A DNA stretch of 33,133 nucleotides from Streptomyces sp. OR43 (GTDB taxonomy: Bacteria; Actinomycetota; Actinomycetes; Streptomycetales; Streptomycetaceae), in contig NZ_RDBK01000043.1 of NCBI RefSeq assembly GCF_008042275.1, positions 4,562,751-4,595,883 of the forward strand. The letters run 5' to 3'. The notes below the pieces were generated by a model, which saw only the letters and a program-made list of their open reading frames with translations, did not search any database and was not told where the DNA came from. A program made the position numbers and the translations under genes. Positions within the stretch are counted from its first letter, which is position 1, and each line of letters begins with the position of its first letter. Of this stretch, positions 12,506 through 19,688 are shown one piece after another.

Positions 12506-14404
12506 TCAAGCGGCTGGTCCTGAAGCTGCCCCCGGCGGCCGCCCGTTGGTCCACACCGGGGCCGGCCAGGTGCCGGTGCAGGCCGGCGGATCGGCGTACC
12601 AGCCGGAGTTACCGGTGCCCCGGGTGATCTGGAAGCCGCTGCCGACACAGTTGTGGATCGGGTTGGACTGCGCGATGTGCGTGGCCACGACGTTGTTGAA
12701 GGTGGCCGTGCCCGGCGACTGGATCTGCAGTGCGTAGGTGCCGGCGCCGTCGATCCTGATGTGGTCGAAGTGCAGCCCGTTCGTCGCGCCCTCGATGAGG
12801 TGGATCGCGGCGTAGGAACTGTCCAGCACCTCGGTGTCGGAGATGTTGACCGTGGCGTTGATCGGTTCGTTGAGCCCGCTGAACCAGATCGCGCCGACGC
12901 CGAACTGCCAGTTGTAGTCGTTGTTCCCGGTACGGATCAGGGTGTTGCGCGCTGCCGTGGTCGTACCGGAGACGGCTGTGCCCTGACCGGAGTTGACGCC
13001 CGGGTAGCGGTTGGCGATGTGCAGGCCGCCGCCGTTGGTGAGGGTGTCCGACATGACGTTGTCGGAGATGGTGATGTCCTTGCCGCCGTACGTGACGATG
13101 TTGTTGGCGAGGATCGGCAGGATCACGGTGTTGAACGTGAATTTGTTCTTCACGTTCGGGACGTTCTCCGCCCACATCGCCAGACCGTCGTCACCGGTGT
13201 TGCGGACGAAGGTGTTGGTGACCGTGGAGTTCGTGACGCCGTAGTGGAAGTTCACGCCGTCCGCGGTCTGGTCCAGGATGCGGCTGTTCTTGATGGTGAA
13301 GTTGTCCATCGGGCCGTCCATCCAGGCGCCGCACTTGGTGTGCTGCATCCAGACGTTGTCGACGGTCGAGTCGGACAGCGCCCCGCCGATGGCGTTGACC
13401 TGGTCGTTGTCCTCGCGCTCCCGGATGTCGCCGATGATGGCGAAGTCCTTGAGCGTGACGTTGCGGCTGCCGCCCTGCGCGGCGTACTTGCCGTAGACGC
13501 CGACGGCCTTGCTGCGGTTCGACGGGTCACGGCCGGTCAGGACCGAGTACCAGGGACCGGCGCCGCGCAGCGTCACCTGGTCCACGACGATGTGGTCGCG
13601 GACCAGGAAGGTGCCCTGCGGGATGTACACCTCCCTGCCCTGGGCCCTGCCCGCGTCGACGGCCGCCTGGATCTTGGCGGTCGAGTCGGCGGACCCGGTC
13701 GGGTCGGCGCCGAAGTCGGCAACGACGTCGAGGGCGCCCGAGGGCCTGGCGGTGGGCGCGGCCACCTGCTCGAAGTCCGCCAGGTCGATGGTGAACGACG
13801 GTGAGGCGGCGGTGGAGGAGACCTGTAGCCGGACCTTCGTGCCGGCCGCGAGGGTCGACCCGAACATGGTTCTGGTCTCGTCGTAGAAGTGGTGCGGGTT
13901 GGTGTCCCCCGGGTTGTTGTTGAACGGGTAGCCGCCGTAGTACCAGCCGTACGTCGAGGTGACCGGCACCGCCTTGGGCGAGGCGCCGTTCACCGTCACG
14001 TCGATCGAGGCGTCCCGGCCCGATCCGGCGGCGTTGTCCGGCAGCGAGTACCGGAAGGACATGGCGTTCGCGGGTGCGGTGAGCGTGAACTCCACGTACT
14101 CACCTACCGCGTCCAGCGTCACGGCCTGCCGGCCCGACGCTTCCGAGGGCAGAGTGCCGTACAGGCGGTTCGGGCCGATCAGGGTGCCGTTCGTGGCGGC
14201 GTACTCGGCTTCCTGCTCCTTGAACGGAACGGTCGCACCGCGACCGGGAACGGCCAGGGGGGAGGGGGCCGGGACTCCCGCGGCGGCGGCCGGTGGCGCA
14301 CCGGCCAGCACCACGGCGGCGGCGGTGCCGAACGCGGCGATGGCCAGCGCGAGAGAGGCGGACAGGGATCGTCTGACCAACTGGCGTCGGGGTGGTGGGG
14401 TCAC
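12506..14404 (-). CDS. Secreted GH87-like alpha-1,3-glucanase / mycodextranase, right-handed beta-helix
   Basis: A 632-residue exported protein. Residues 1-42 form a signal peptide with several arginines, a long hydrophobic stretch and an Ala-rich cleavage region. Residues 60-215 look like a CBM6/35-type beta-sandwich (EQEAEYAATNGT, GEYVEFTLTAPANAMSFRYS). From residue 225 a pectate-lyase-like beta-helix starts (VVADFGADPTGSADSTAKIQ). ADGVNF puts Asp at D382 and RNTGDDGLAMW puts Asp at D405 and D406. This 23-residue spacing equals that of the catalytic Asp trio I recall for Bacillus circulans GH87 (D1067, D1090, D1091). Expected role: hydrolysing fungal or dental-type alpha-1,3-glucan outside the cell. 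The start is GTG 14404, with AAGGA ten bases upstream. It is divergent from a GH5 cellulase. Confidence 0.82.
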   Translation of the reverse strand: MTPPPRRQLVRRSLSASLALAIAAFGTAAAVVLAGAPPAAAAGVPAPSPLAVPGRGATVPFKEQEAEYAATNGTLIGPNRLYGTLPSEASGRQAVTLDAVGEYVEFTLTAPANAMSFRYSLPDNAAGSGRDASIDVTVNGASPKAVPVTSTYGWYYGGYPFNNNPGDTNPHHFYDETRTMFGSTLAAGTKVRLQVSSTAASPSFTIDLADFEQVAAPTARPSGALDVVADFGADPTGSADSTAKIQAAVDAGRAQGREVYIPQGTFLVRDHIVVDQVTLRGAGPWYSVLTGRDPSNRSKAVGVYGKYAAQGGSRNVTLKDFAIIGDIREREDNDQVNAIGGALSDSTVDNVWMQHTKCGAWMDGPMDNFTIKNSRILDQTADGVNFHYGVTNSTVTNTFVRNTGDDGLAMWAENVPNVKNKFTFNTVILPILANNIVTYGGKDITISDNVMSDTLTNGGGLHIANRYPGVNSGQGTAVSGTTTAARNTLIRTGNNDYNWQFGVGAIWFSGLNEPINATVNISDTEVLDSSYAAIHLIEGATNGLHFDHIRIDGAGTYALQIQSPGTATFNNVVATHIAQSNPIHNCVGSGFQITRGTGNSGWYADPPACTGTWPAPVWTNGRPPGAASGPAA

Positions 14405-14694
14405 GTCTCAGTCGTCCTTGCGGCTCGTGGGGGCTCTTCGGACGCCCCACAGGCTAGGAGCAGTGACGCAAGGAAGTCCACGCTGCTGCGCAAGATTCTA
14501 TCTTCAGTACTCAAATTTGCGACGAAGTGATGTGAGAATCTGGCGTTCTGGACGGGTTGGTCGGTCCGGCCATACCTGCGCGCCGAGGTCGTGACGCCCG
14601 GCGCCCGGTGGCGGCCGTGACGGAGAAGGTGCGTCCTGGCGGGAAAAGTCAGGATCTCGCGCCGGTCGGTCGCCATGGATGTCGCCGCGACCCA

Positions 14695-14723
14695 TTGACA
14701 GTGCGGCGGTGTGCTGGCTTCAT
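14695..14723 (+). promoter_or_regulatory. Probable sigma-70-type promoter of the GH5 cellulase
   Basis: A perfect -35 hexamer TTGACA (14695-14700) is followed after 17 bp by CTTCAT (14718-14723), a poor -10. Slightly different -10 registers (TTCATG or CATGCT) are possible. The CebR operator starts four bases later, over the expected transcription start, as in other CebR-repressed genes. Confidence 0.5.
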
Positions 14724-14726
14724 GCT

Positions 14727-14740
14727 TGGGAGCGCTCCCA
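14727..14740. promoter_or_regulatory. CebR-type operator TGGGAGCGCTCCCA
   Basis: The exact 14-bp palindrome TGGGAGCGCTCCCA, the known operator of the LacI-family repressor CebR in Streptomyces, ends 36 bp before the ATG of the GH5 gene. CebR is released by cellobiose or cellotriose, so the cellulase should be induced by cello-oligosaccharides. Confidence 0.92.
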
Positions 14741-14775
14741 CACCTTCTTGCTCTCCGGTCGAAAGGCGAAAACGA

Positions 14776-16182
14776 ATGAAGTCGTTCAGGCGCGGGCGAA
14801 AGGGAACCCTGGTGGCAGCGGGGCTGGCCGCCGTCACTCTGTTCGCCTTATCGGGTACGGCTGACGCGCAGCCGGTGCGGGCTGCCGGCCCGGTGACCGC
14901 GGGGACGGGGGAGAGGGCTCAAGCGGAACCCCGGGCGGAATCCCGTACACAGGCCACGACCGGCGCGGACTGGCTGCACACCGAGGGAAATCGGATCGTC
15001 GACGAGAACGGCCACGAGGTATGGCTGACCGGCGTCAACTGGTTCGGGTTCAATGCCACCGAGCGGGTCTTCCACGGCCTCTGGTCGGCCAATCTGGACA
15101 CGCTCACACGGCAGATGGCGGAACGCGGCATCAATATCATCCGGGTGCCGATCTCCACCCAACTGCTCCTCGAATGGAAGAACGGACAGGCGACCGTACC
15201 GAGCGCGGTCAATTCCTGGGCGAATCCTGAGCTGAAGGACAAGACGAGCCTTCAGGTATTCGACGCCTTTCTCGATGTGGCGGACAAGTACGGCATCAAG
15301 GTCATGCTTGACGTGCACAGTGCCGAGGCGGACAACGCCGGGCATATCCACCCCGTCTGGTGGAAGGGTTCGATCACCACCGAGCAGTTCTACACGGCCT
15401 GGGAATGGGTGACCGACCGCTACAAGTCCGACGACACGCTGGTGGCGATGGACATCAAGAACGAGCCGCACGGCAAGCAGGGCGACAGCCCTCGGGCGAA
15501 ATGGGACGGCTCCACCGACCAGGACAATTTCAAGTACGCGTGCGAGACGGCGGGAAAGCGGATTCTCGCCGTCAACCCGCATGTACTGATCCTCTGCGAG
15601 GGAATCGAGGTCTACCCGCGGGACGGAACGGACTGGTCCTCCACCGACGCGGCGGACTACGCCTCCAACTGGTGGGGCGGCAATCTGCGCGGCGCGGCGG
15701 AGCACCCCGTGGACCTCGGGGCCCAGCAGGACCAGCTCGTCTACTCCCCGCACGACTACGGGCCGCTCGTCTTCGCCCAGCCCTGGTTCCAGGGCGAGTG
15801 GAGCCGTACGACGCTGGAGCGGGACGTCTGGGACCCGAACTGGCTCTACCTCCACAAGACCGGCACGGCGCCCCTGCTGATCGGCGAGTGGGGCGGTTTC
15901 CTGGACGGCGGGCCCAACGAGAAGTGGATGACCGCCCTGCGTGACGTCATCGTCGAGAACCGCATCAGCCAGACCTTCTGGTGCCTCAACCCGAATTCCG
16001 GCGACACCGGCGGCCTGCTCGGCTACGACTGGGCGACCTGGGACGAGGCGAAGTACGCCCTGCTGAAGCCGGCCCTGTGGCAGGAGGACGGCGCCTTCGT
16101 GAGCCTGGACCACCAGACCCCACTCGGCGGCGAGGGCAGCACGACGGGCATCAGCCTCACGGACCTGTACGGCTCCGGCTGA
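14776..16182 (+). CDS. Secreted GH5 cellulase (endo-beta-1,4-glucanase)
   Basis: A 468-residue exported enzyme. Residues 1-31 are a signal peptide (MKSFRRGRKG, hydrophobic core, TADA cleavage), then a 30-residue polar linker, then a (beta/alpha)8 GH5 domain from about residue 64. TGVNWFGFN, RVPIS and DVHSAEADNAGH are GH5 motifs. DIKNEPHG supplies the acid/base E230 and LLIGEWGGF the nucleophile E371. There is no carbohydrate-binding module, so soluble or amorphous substrates are likely. Codon 25 in the signal peptide is TTA (14848-14850), the rare leucine codon read by the bldA tRNA. Transcription should be CebR-controlled. The ATG at 14776 has purines (GAAAGG) ten bases upstream. Confidence 0.94.
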   Translation: MKSFRRGRKGTLVAAGLAAVTLFALSGTADAQPVRAAGPVTAGTGERAQAEPRAESRTQATTGADWLHTEGNRIVDENGHEVWLTGVNWFGFNATERVFHGLWSANLDTLTRQMAERGINIIRVPISTQLLLEWKNGQATVPSAVNSWANPELKDKTSLQVFDAFLDVADKYGIKVMLDVHSAEADNAGHIHPVWWKGSITTEQFYTAWEWVTDRYKSDDTLVAMDIKNEPHGKQGDSPRAKWDGSTDQDNFKYACETAGKRILAVNPHVLILCEGIEVYPRDGTDWSSTDAADYASNWWGGNLRGAAEHPVDLGAQQDQLVYSPHDYGPLVFAQPWFQGEWSRTTLERDVWDPNWLYLHKTGTAPLLIGEWGGFLDGGPNEKWMTALRDVIVENRISQTFWCLNPNSGDTGGLLGYDWATWDEAKYALLKPALWQEDGAFVSLDHQTPLGGEGSTTGISLTDLYGSG

Positions 16183-16222
16183 GGCGCCGGGCACCGCGAC
16201 GGCGACACCGGGACGGGCACGC

Positions 16223-16260
16223 ACGAGGGCCCGGATGCTGGGGAGCATCCGGGCCCTCGT
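16223..16260. terminator. Strong bidirectional terminator, 17-bp stem
   Basis: ACGAGGGCCCGGATGCT (16223-16239) and AGCATCCGGGCCCTCGT (16244-16260) are perfectly complementary around a GGGG tetraloop. It separates the convergent cellulase and pssA genes and is the clearest intrinsic-type terminator in the window. Confidence 0.88.
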
Positions 16261-16280
16261 CACTTGCTGTGCTGTGCGGG

Positions 16281-17135
16281 CTACGGCAGCTGGGCCGCTC
16301 GCGCCTCGCGCCGGTTGTCCCGGAAGCTGTTCACCCGGCGGGCGGTCGCGAAGAGCGGGATGACCGCACCGAGGACCACCTGGAGCGCGCAGCCGGTCTG
16401 CAGGAGCAGCTGACCACCGGGGGCGTCGAACGCCCACGCGGCCAGGAGTCCCATCGCGGCCACGATCCAGCCGAGCATCGCCACCGCGAGAACGCCCCGC
16501 GGCTTCGGGTACTCGACCCGGCTGACCATGAGCCACGCCACTCCGACGATCGCGAGCAGCGTCGGCACGAAGGGCAGCTCCAGGAGCACGATCGAGATGA
16601 CCGTGAGCGCCCCGAAGGGGCTCGGCATGCCCTGGAACATGCCGTCCTTCAGGGTCACGCAGGAGAATCTCGCAAGCCTGAGCACCACCGCCAGCAGCAC
16701 CACGATCGCCGCGAGCGCGGAGACCCGCTGGTGTGCGTCGTCCGCGACCATGCCGTACACGAGGACGAAGTACGCCGGGGCGAGCCCGAAGCTGACCAGG
16801 TCCGAGAGGTTGTCCAGCTCGGCACCCATCGGCGAGGAGCGCAGCTTGCGCGCCACGAGCCCGTCGAACAGGTCGAAGATCGCCGCCATGAGCATGAGGA
16901 TCACGGCGGTGGCCGCGGAGTGCCGCGCCATGCCGCTCTCGTCGCTGCCCGTGAGGTGCGGGATGAGGATCCCCGTGGTGGTGAAGTACACCGCCATGAA
17001 TCCACACGTGGCGTTACCGAGAGTGAGGGTGTCCGCTATCGACAGCCGCATCGAGAGCGGCATGTCCTCGGCGTCGTCCTCCGCCTCGGCCTCCGGCACC
17101 CAGCCGGCCTGTGTGTCCGGATCAATCACGGTCAA
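16281..17135 (-). CDS. pssA: CDP-diacylglycerol--serine O-phosphatidyltransferase
   Basis: A 284-residue integral membrane enzyme that condenses CDP-diacylglycerol and L-serine to phosphatidylserine. The CDP-alcohol phosphotransferase motif is DLFDGLVAR (88-96), then GAELDNLSD (104-112), with D88, D91, D108 and D112 as the metal and catalytic aspartates. The AR-to-G spacing is seven rather than the common eight. About seven hydrophobic segments follow. The frame opens with TTG at 17135, overlapping the psd stop by 14 bases; GTG at 17129 is an alternative but is further from the GGGGG ribosome-site-like run. The overlap means psd and pssA are translationally coupled. Confidence 0.92.
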   Translation of the reverse strand: MTVIDPDTQAGWVPEAEAEDDAEDMPLSMRLSIADTLTLGNATCGFMAVYFTTTGILIPHLTGSDESGMARHSAATAVILMLMAAIFDLFDGLVARKLRSSPMGAELDNLSDLVSFGLAPAYFVLVYGMVADDAHQRVSALAAIVVLLAVVLRLARFSCVTLKDGMFQGMPSPFGALTVISIVLLELPFVPTLLAIVGVAWLMVSRVEYPKPRGVLAVAMLGWIVAAMGLLAAWAFDAPGGQLLLQTGCALQVVLGAVIPLFATARRVNSFRDNRREARAAQLP

Positions 17136-17769
17136 TTCGAGTCACCCCCGCGGTGGTGGCCTGTCCGACCTCGACCGCGACATCGATACCTTCCGGAAGG
17201 TAGATGTCGACCCGGGAGCCGAACCGGATCAGGCCGACGCGCTCGCCCTGCTCCACCTTCGTGCCCTGCGGGATGTACGGGACGATGCGGCGGGCGACCG
17301 CACCCGCGATCTGCACCATCTCGATGTCACCGAGCTCGGTGTCGAAGTGCCAGACAACGCGCTCGTTGTTCTCGCTCTCCTTGTTGAACGCCGGAGCGAA
17401 CCCACCGGGGATGTGCTCGACCGATGTCACCGTGCCGGCCAGTGGCGCGCGGTTGACGTGCACGTTCAGCGGGCTCATGAAGATCGCAACGCGGGTGCGT
17501 CCGTCCTTCCACGGCATGATGCTCTGCACCACGCCGTCGGCCGGTGAGATGACGCGCCCCTGGGTGATCTCGCGCTCGGGGTCGCGGAAGAACCACAGCA
17601 TGCCCGCCGCGAGCGCGGTGGTGGGCACGGCCACGGCCGCCCAGCGCCCGGACTTGCGGGCCCGGGTCAGGCTGAGTGCGGCGGTGGCGACGGTCGGCAG
17701 GAGCCACGGCGAAGCTCCGCGTGCAAGGCGGACCCCGCCGCGTGGTGCAGAGGTATGGCTGTCGGGCAT
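17122..17769 (-). CDS. psd: Phosphatidylserine decarboxylase proenzyme
   Basis: A 215-residue short-type (PSD-A) decarboxylase that turns phosphatidylserine into phosphatidylethanolamine. A hydrophobic N-terminal helix pair (20-60) is followed by FFRDPER, SPADGVV, MSPLNVHVNRAP, GFAPAF and NERVV, all family hallmarks. RFGSRVD holds the G184-S185 autocleavage site that generates the pyruvoyl group. The ATG at 17769 has GAAGG about six bases upstream. pssA overlaps its 3' end, giving the order psd-pssA with the product-forming enzyme first. Confidence 0.93.
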   Translation of the reverse strand: MPDSHTSAPRGGVRLARGASPWLLPTVATAALSLTRARKSGRWAAVAVPTTALAAGMLWFFRDPEREITQGRVISPADGVVQSIMPWKDGRTRVAIFMSPLNVHVNRAPLAGTVTSVEHIPGGFAPAFNKESENNERVVWHFDTELGDIEMVQIAGAVARRIVPYIPQGTKVEQGERVGLIRFGSRVDIYLPEGIDVAVEVGQATTAGVTRIDRD

Positions 17770-17831
17770 GGATGACCTTCGTAGCGGATGATGCCGCGCT
17801 GGCAACGGGGGACGGCGGCTTTTCCGGCGAT

Positions 17832-17860
17832 GTTATCGGTTGCTGACCGCAACTGGGCAA
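17832..17860 (-). promoter_or_regulatory. Candidate promoter of psd-pssA
   Basis: Read on the minus strand, TTGCCC (17860-17855) and GATAAC (17837-17832) are separated by 17 bp and lie 63 bp or more upstream of the psd start. The match is moderate, but the region between psd and the upstream gene has no better candidate. Confidence 0.35.
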
Positions 17861-17920
17861 GCCAGCAGCCGAGTCGGACGTCTGGAAGGCACCGGATGAG
17901 GATGACAGGGTGTGATCTTC

Positions 17921-17942
17921 TTCGCGGCTAAATCGCCGCGAA
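17921..17942 (-). terminator. Terminator hairpin after the ethylmalonyl-CoA operon
   Basis: TTCGCGGC (17921-17928) and GCCGCGAA (17935-17942) make a perfect 8-bp stem with a TAAATC loop, nine bases after the stop of the acyl-CoA dehydrogenase. It is weaker than other hairpins in the window, so some read-through into psd-pssA is possible. Confidence 0.65.
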
Positions 17943-17950
17943 TGGGACAA

Positions 17951-19156
17951 TCAACCCTGGAAACGGTACTCCTCGAGGAGTCGGCGCCCGATGATCATTT
18001 TCTGGATCTCGGCGGTACCTTCACCGATCAGCAGCATCGGGGCCTCACGGTAGAGGCGCTCGATCTCGTACTCCTTGGAGAAGCCGTAACCGCCGTGGAT
18101 ACGGAAGGCGTCCTCGACGACTTCCTTGCAGTACTCGGAGGCGAGGTACTTCGCCATCCCTGCCTCCAGGTCGTTCCGCTCCCCGGAGTCCTTTTTGCGC
18201 GCTGCATTTACCATCATCGCATGCGCGGCCTCGACCTTGGTGGCCATTTCGGCCAGCTTGAACTGGATCGCCTGGTGCTGGGCGATCGGTTTTCCGAAGG
18301 TGTGGCGCTGCTGCGCGTAGGAAACGCCCAGTTCGAATGCACGCTGCGCGACGCCGCAGCCACGCGCAGCCACATTGACGCGGCCGACCTCCACGCCGTC
18401 CATCATTTGGTAAAACCCTCGGCCGGTGGTGCCGCCCAGCACACGATTGGCCGGAATGCGCAGTCCGTCCATGATGAGCTCGGTGGTGTCGACGCCCTTG
18501 TAGCCCATCTTGTCGATCTTTCCCGGGATGGTGAGGCCGGGCCGGACCTCGCCGAATCCGGGCTCCTTCTCCACCAGGAAGGTCGTCATCGACTTGTGCG
18601 GCGGGGTGCCCTCGGGGTGGCCTTCGTCACTCCGGCACAGGACGGCGACGAGCGAGGACGTGCCGCCGTTCGTCAGCCACATCTTCTGGCCGTTGAGGAC
18701 GTACTCCTCGCCGTCCTTGACGCCCTTGGAGCTGATCGCCGAGACGTCCGACCCCAGCGCCGGCTCGGACATCGAGAAGGCGCCACGGACCTCACCCAGT
18801 GCCATCCGGGGCAGGAAGGTGTCCTTCTGCTCCTGCGTGCCGTGCTGCTTGAGCATGTACGCCACGATGAAGTGCGTGTTGATGATTCCCGACACACTCA
18901 TCCAGCCGCGGGCGATTTCCTCCACACACAGCGCGTATGTGAGAAGCGACTCACCCAGCCCCCCGTACTCCTCGGGAATCATCAGCCCGAACAGACCGAG
19001 TTCCTTGAGGCCCTCCACGATCTCGGTCGGGTACTCGTCGCGGTGCTCCAGCTGGGTCGCGACCGGAATGATCTCCTTGTCGACGAAATCCCGGACCGTG
19101 GAGAGGATTTCCTGCTGGATGTCGTTGAGACCGGCCGTCTGGGCGAGTCGCGTCAT
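17951..19156 (-). CDS. Acyl-CoA dehydrogenase, probable methylsuccinyl-CoA dehydrogenase
   Basis: A 401-residue FAD acyl-CoA dehydrogenase: GLMIPEEYGG, AFSMSEPALGSDVSAI (substrate and FAD loop), WLTNGG, RHTFGKPIAQHQAIQ, FRIHGGYGFSKEYEIERLYREAP and IGEGTAEIQ with the catalytic base at E379. As the last gene of the ccr operon its expected reaction is oxidation of (2S)-methylsuccinyl-CoA to mesaconyl-CoA, step five of the ethylmalonyl-CoA pathway. It has the ordinary about-400-residue length. The family is broad, so specificity rests on context. Only two bases separate it from the MaoC gene upstream. Confidence 0.9.
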   Translation of the reverse strand: MTRLAQTAGLNDIQQEILSTVRDFVDKEIIPVATQLEHRDEYPTEIVEGLKELGLFGLMIPEEYGGLGESLLTYALCVEEIARGWMSVSGIINTHFIVAYMLKQHGTQEQKDTFLPRMALGEVRGAFSMSEPALGSDVSAISSKGVKDGEEYVLNGQKMWLTNGGTSSLVAVLCRSDEGHPEGTPPHKSMTTFLVEKEPGFGEVRPGLTIPGKIDKMGYKGVDTTELIMDGLRIPANRVLGGTTGRGFYQMMDGVEVGRVNVAARGCGVAQRAFELGVSYAQQRHTFGKPIAQHQAIQFKLAEMATKVEAAHAMMVNAARKKDSGERNDLEAGMAKYLASEYCKEVVEDAFRIHGGYGFSKEYEIERLYREAPMLLIGEGTAEIQKMIIGRRLLEEYRFQG

Positions 19157-19158
19157 GG

Positions 19159-19686
19159 CTACTTCTCCACGTTCTTCGGCGAAGGCTGCTTCAGCTCCGG
19201 GCGGCCGGGCTGTTCTCCGCCCCGCTCCTTGATGTACGTCTCGGTGGGGACCATGACCTTGCGGCGGAACACACAGACGAGCGTGCCGTCCTGCTTGTAG
19301 CCCTTGGTCTCCACATAAACGATTCCGCGGTCGCTCTTGGACCGTGACGGGGTCTTGTCCAGGACGGTGGTCTCGCCGTAGACCGTGTCGCCGTGGAAGG
19401 TCGGCGCCACGTGCTTCAGCGACTCGACCTCCAGGTTGGCGATCGCCTTTCCGGAGACGTCCGGGACCGACATGCCCAGCAACAGTGAGTAGATGTAGTT
19501 GCCGACGACGACGTTCTTGCCGAAGTCGGTGGTCTTCTCTGCGTAGTTGCTGTCCATGTGCAGCGGGTGGTGATTCATGGTCAGCAGACAGAACAGATGG
19601 TCGTCGTATTCGGTGACGGTCTTTCCGGGCCAGTGCTTGTAGACGGCACCGACCTCGAATTCCTCGTACGTGCGTCCGAACTGCAT
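19159..19686 (-). CDS. MaoC-like dehydratase, probable mesaconyl-CoA hydratase
   Basis: A 175-residue hot-dog fold hydratase. The active-site segment FCLLTMNHHPLHMDSNYA (32-49) has the hydratase-2 pattern in which an acidic residue and a histidine (PLHMD) activate water. GNYIYSLLLGMS and the FHGDTVYGETTV strand are typical. It would interconvert mesaconyl-CoA and beta-methylmalyl-CoA, between the dehydrogenase and the aldolase encoded on either side. The start is the ATG at 19686, two bases after the aldolase stop. The short lysine/proline-rich tail (150-175) is unstructured-looking. Confidence 0.88.
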   Translation of the reverse strand: MQFGRTYEEFEVGAVYKHWPGKTVTEYDDHLFCLLTMNHHPLHMDSNYAEKTTDFGKNVVVGNYIYSLLLGMSVPDVSGKAIANLEVESLKHVAPTFHGDTVYGETTVLDKTPSRSKSDRGIVYVETKGYKQDGTLVCVFRRKVMVPTETYIKERGGEQPGRPELKQPSPKNVEK

Positions 19687-19688
19687 GA

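Larger units (their letters stand above)
14405..14775. other. 371-bp divergent region between the two secreted glycanase genes
   Basis: There is no gene here. A relatively AT-rich patch (about 14486-14545) lies nearer the beta-helix gene and is the best place for its promoter; AGATTCT and AGAATCT are inverted across it. The cellulase side holds a TTGACA element at 14695-14700 and the CebR-type palindrome at 14727-14740. I saw no second CebR box for the minus-strand gene. Confidence 0.6.

Noticed and set aside
12353..12510. 47-bp inverted repeat as ends of an insertion sequence
   Set aside because: Only 35 bases lie between the arms, no transposase is present, and no target-site duplication is visible. 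A hairpin, terminator or non-coding repeat explains it better.
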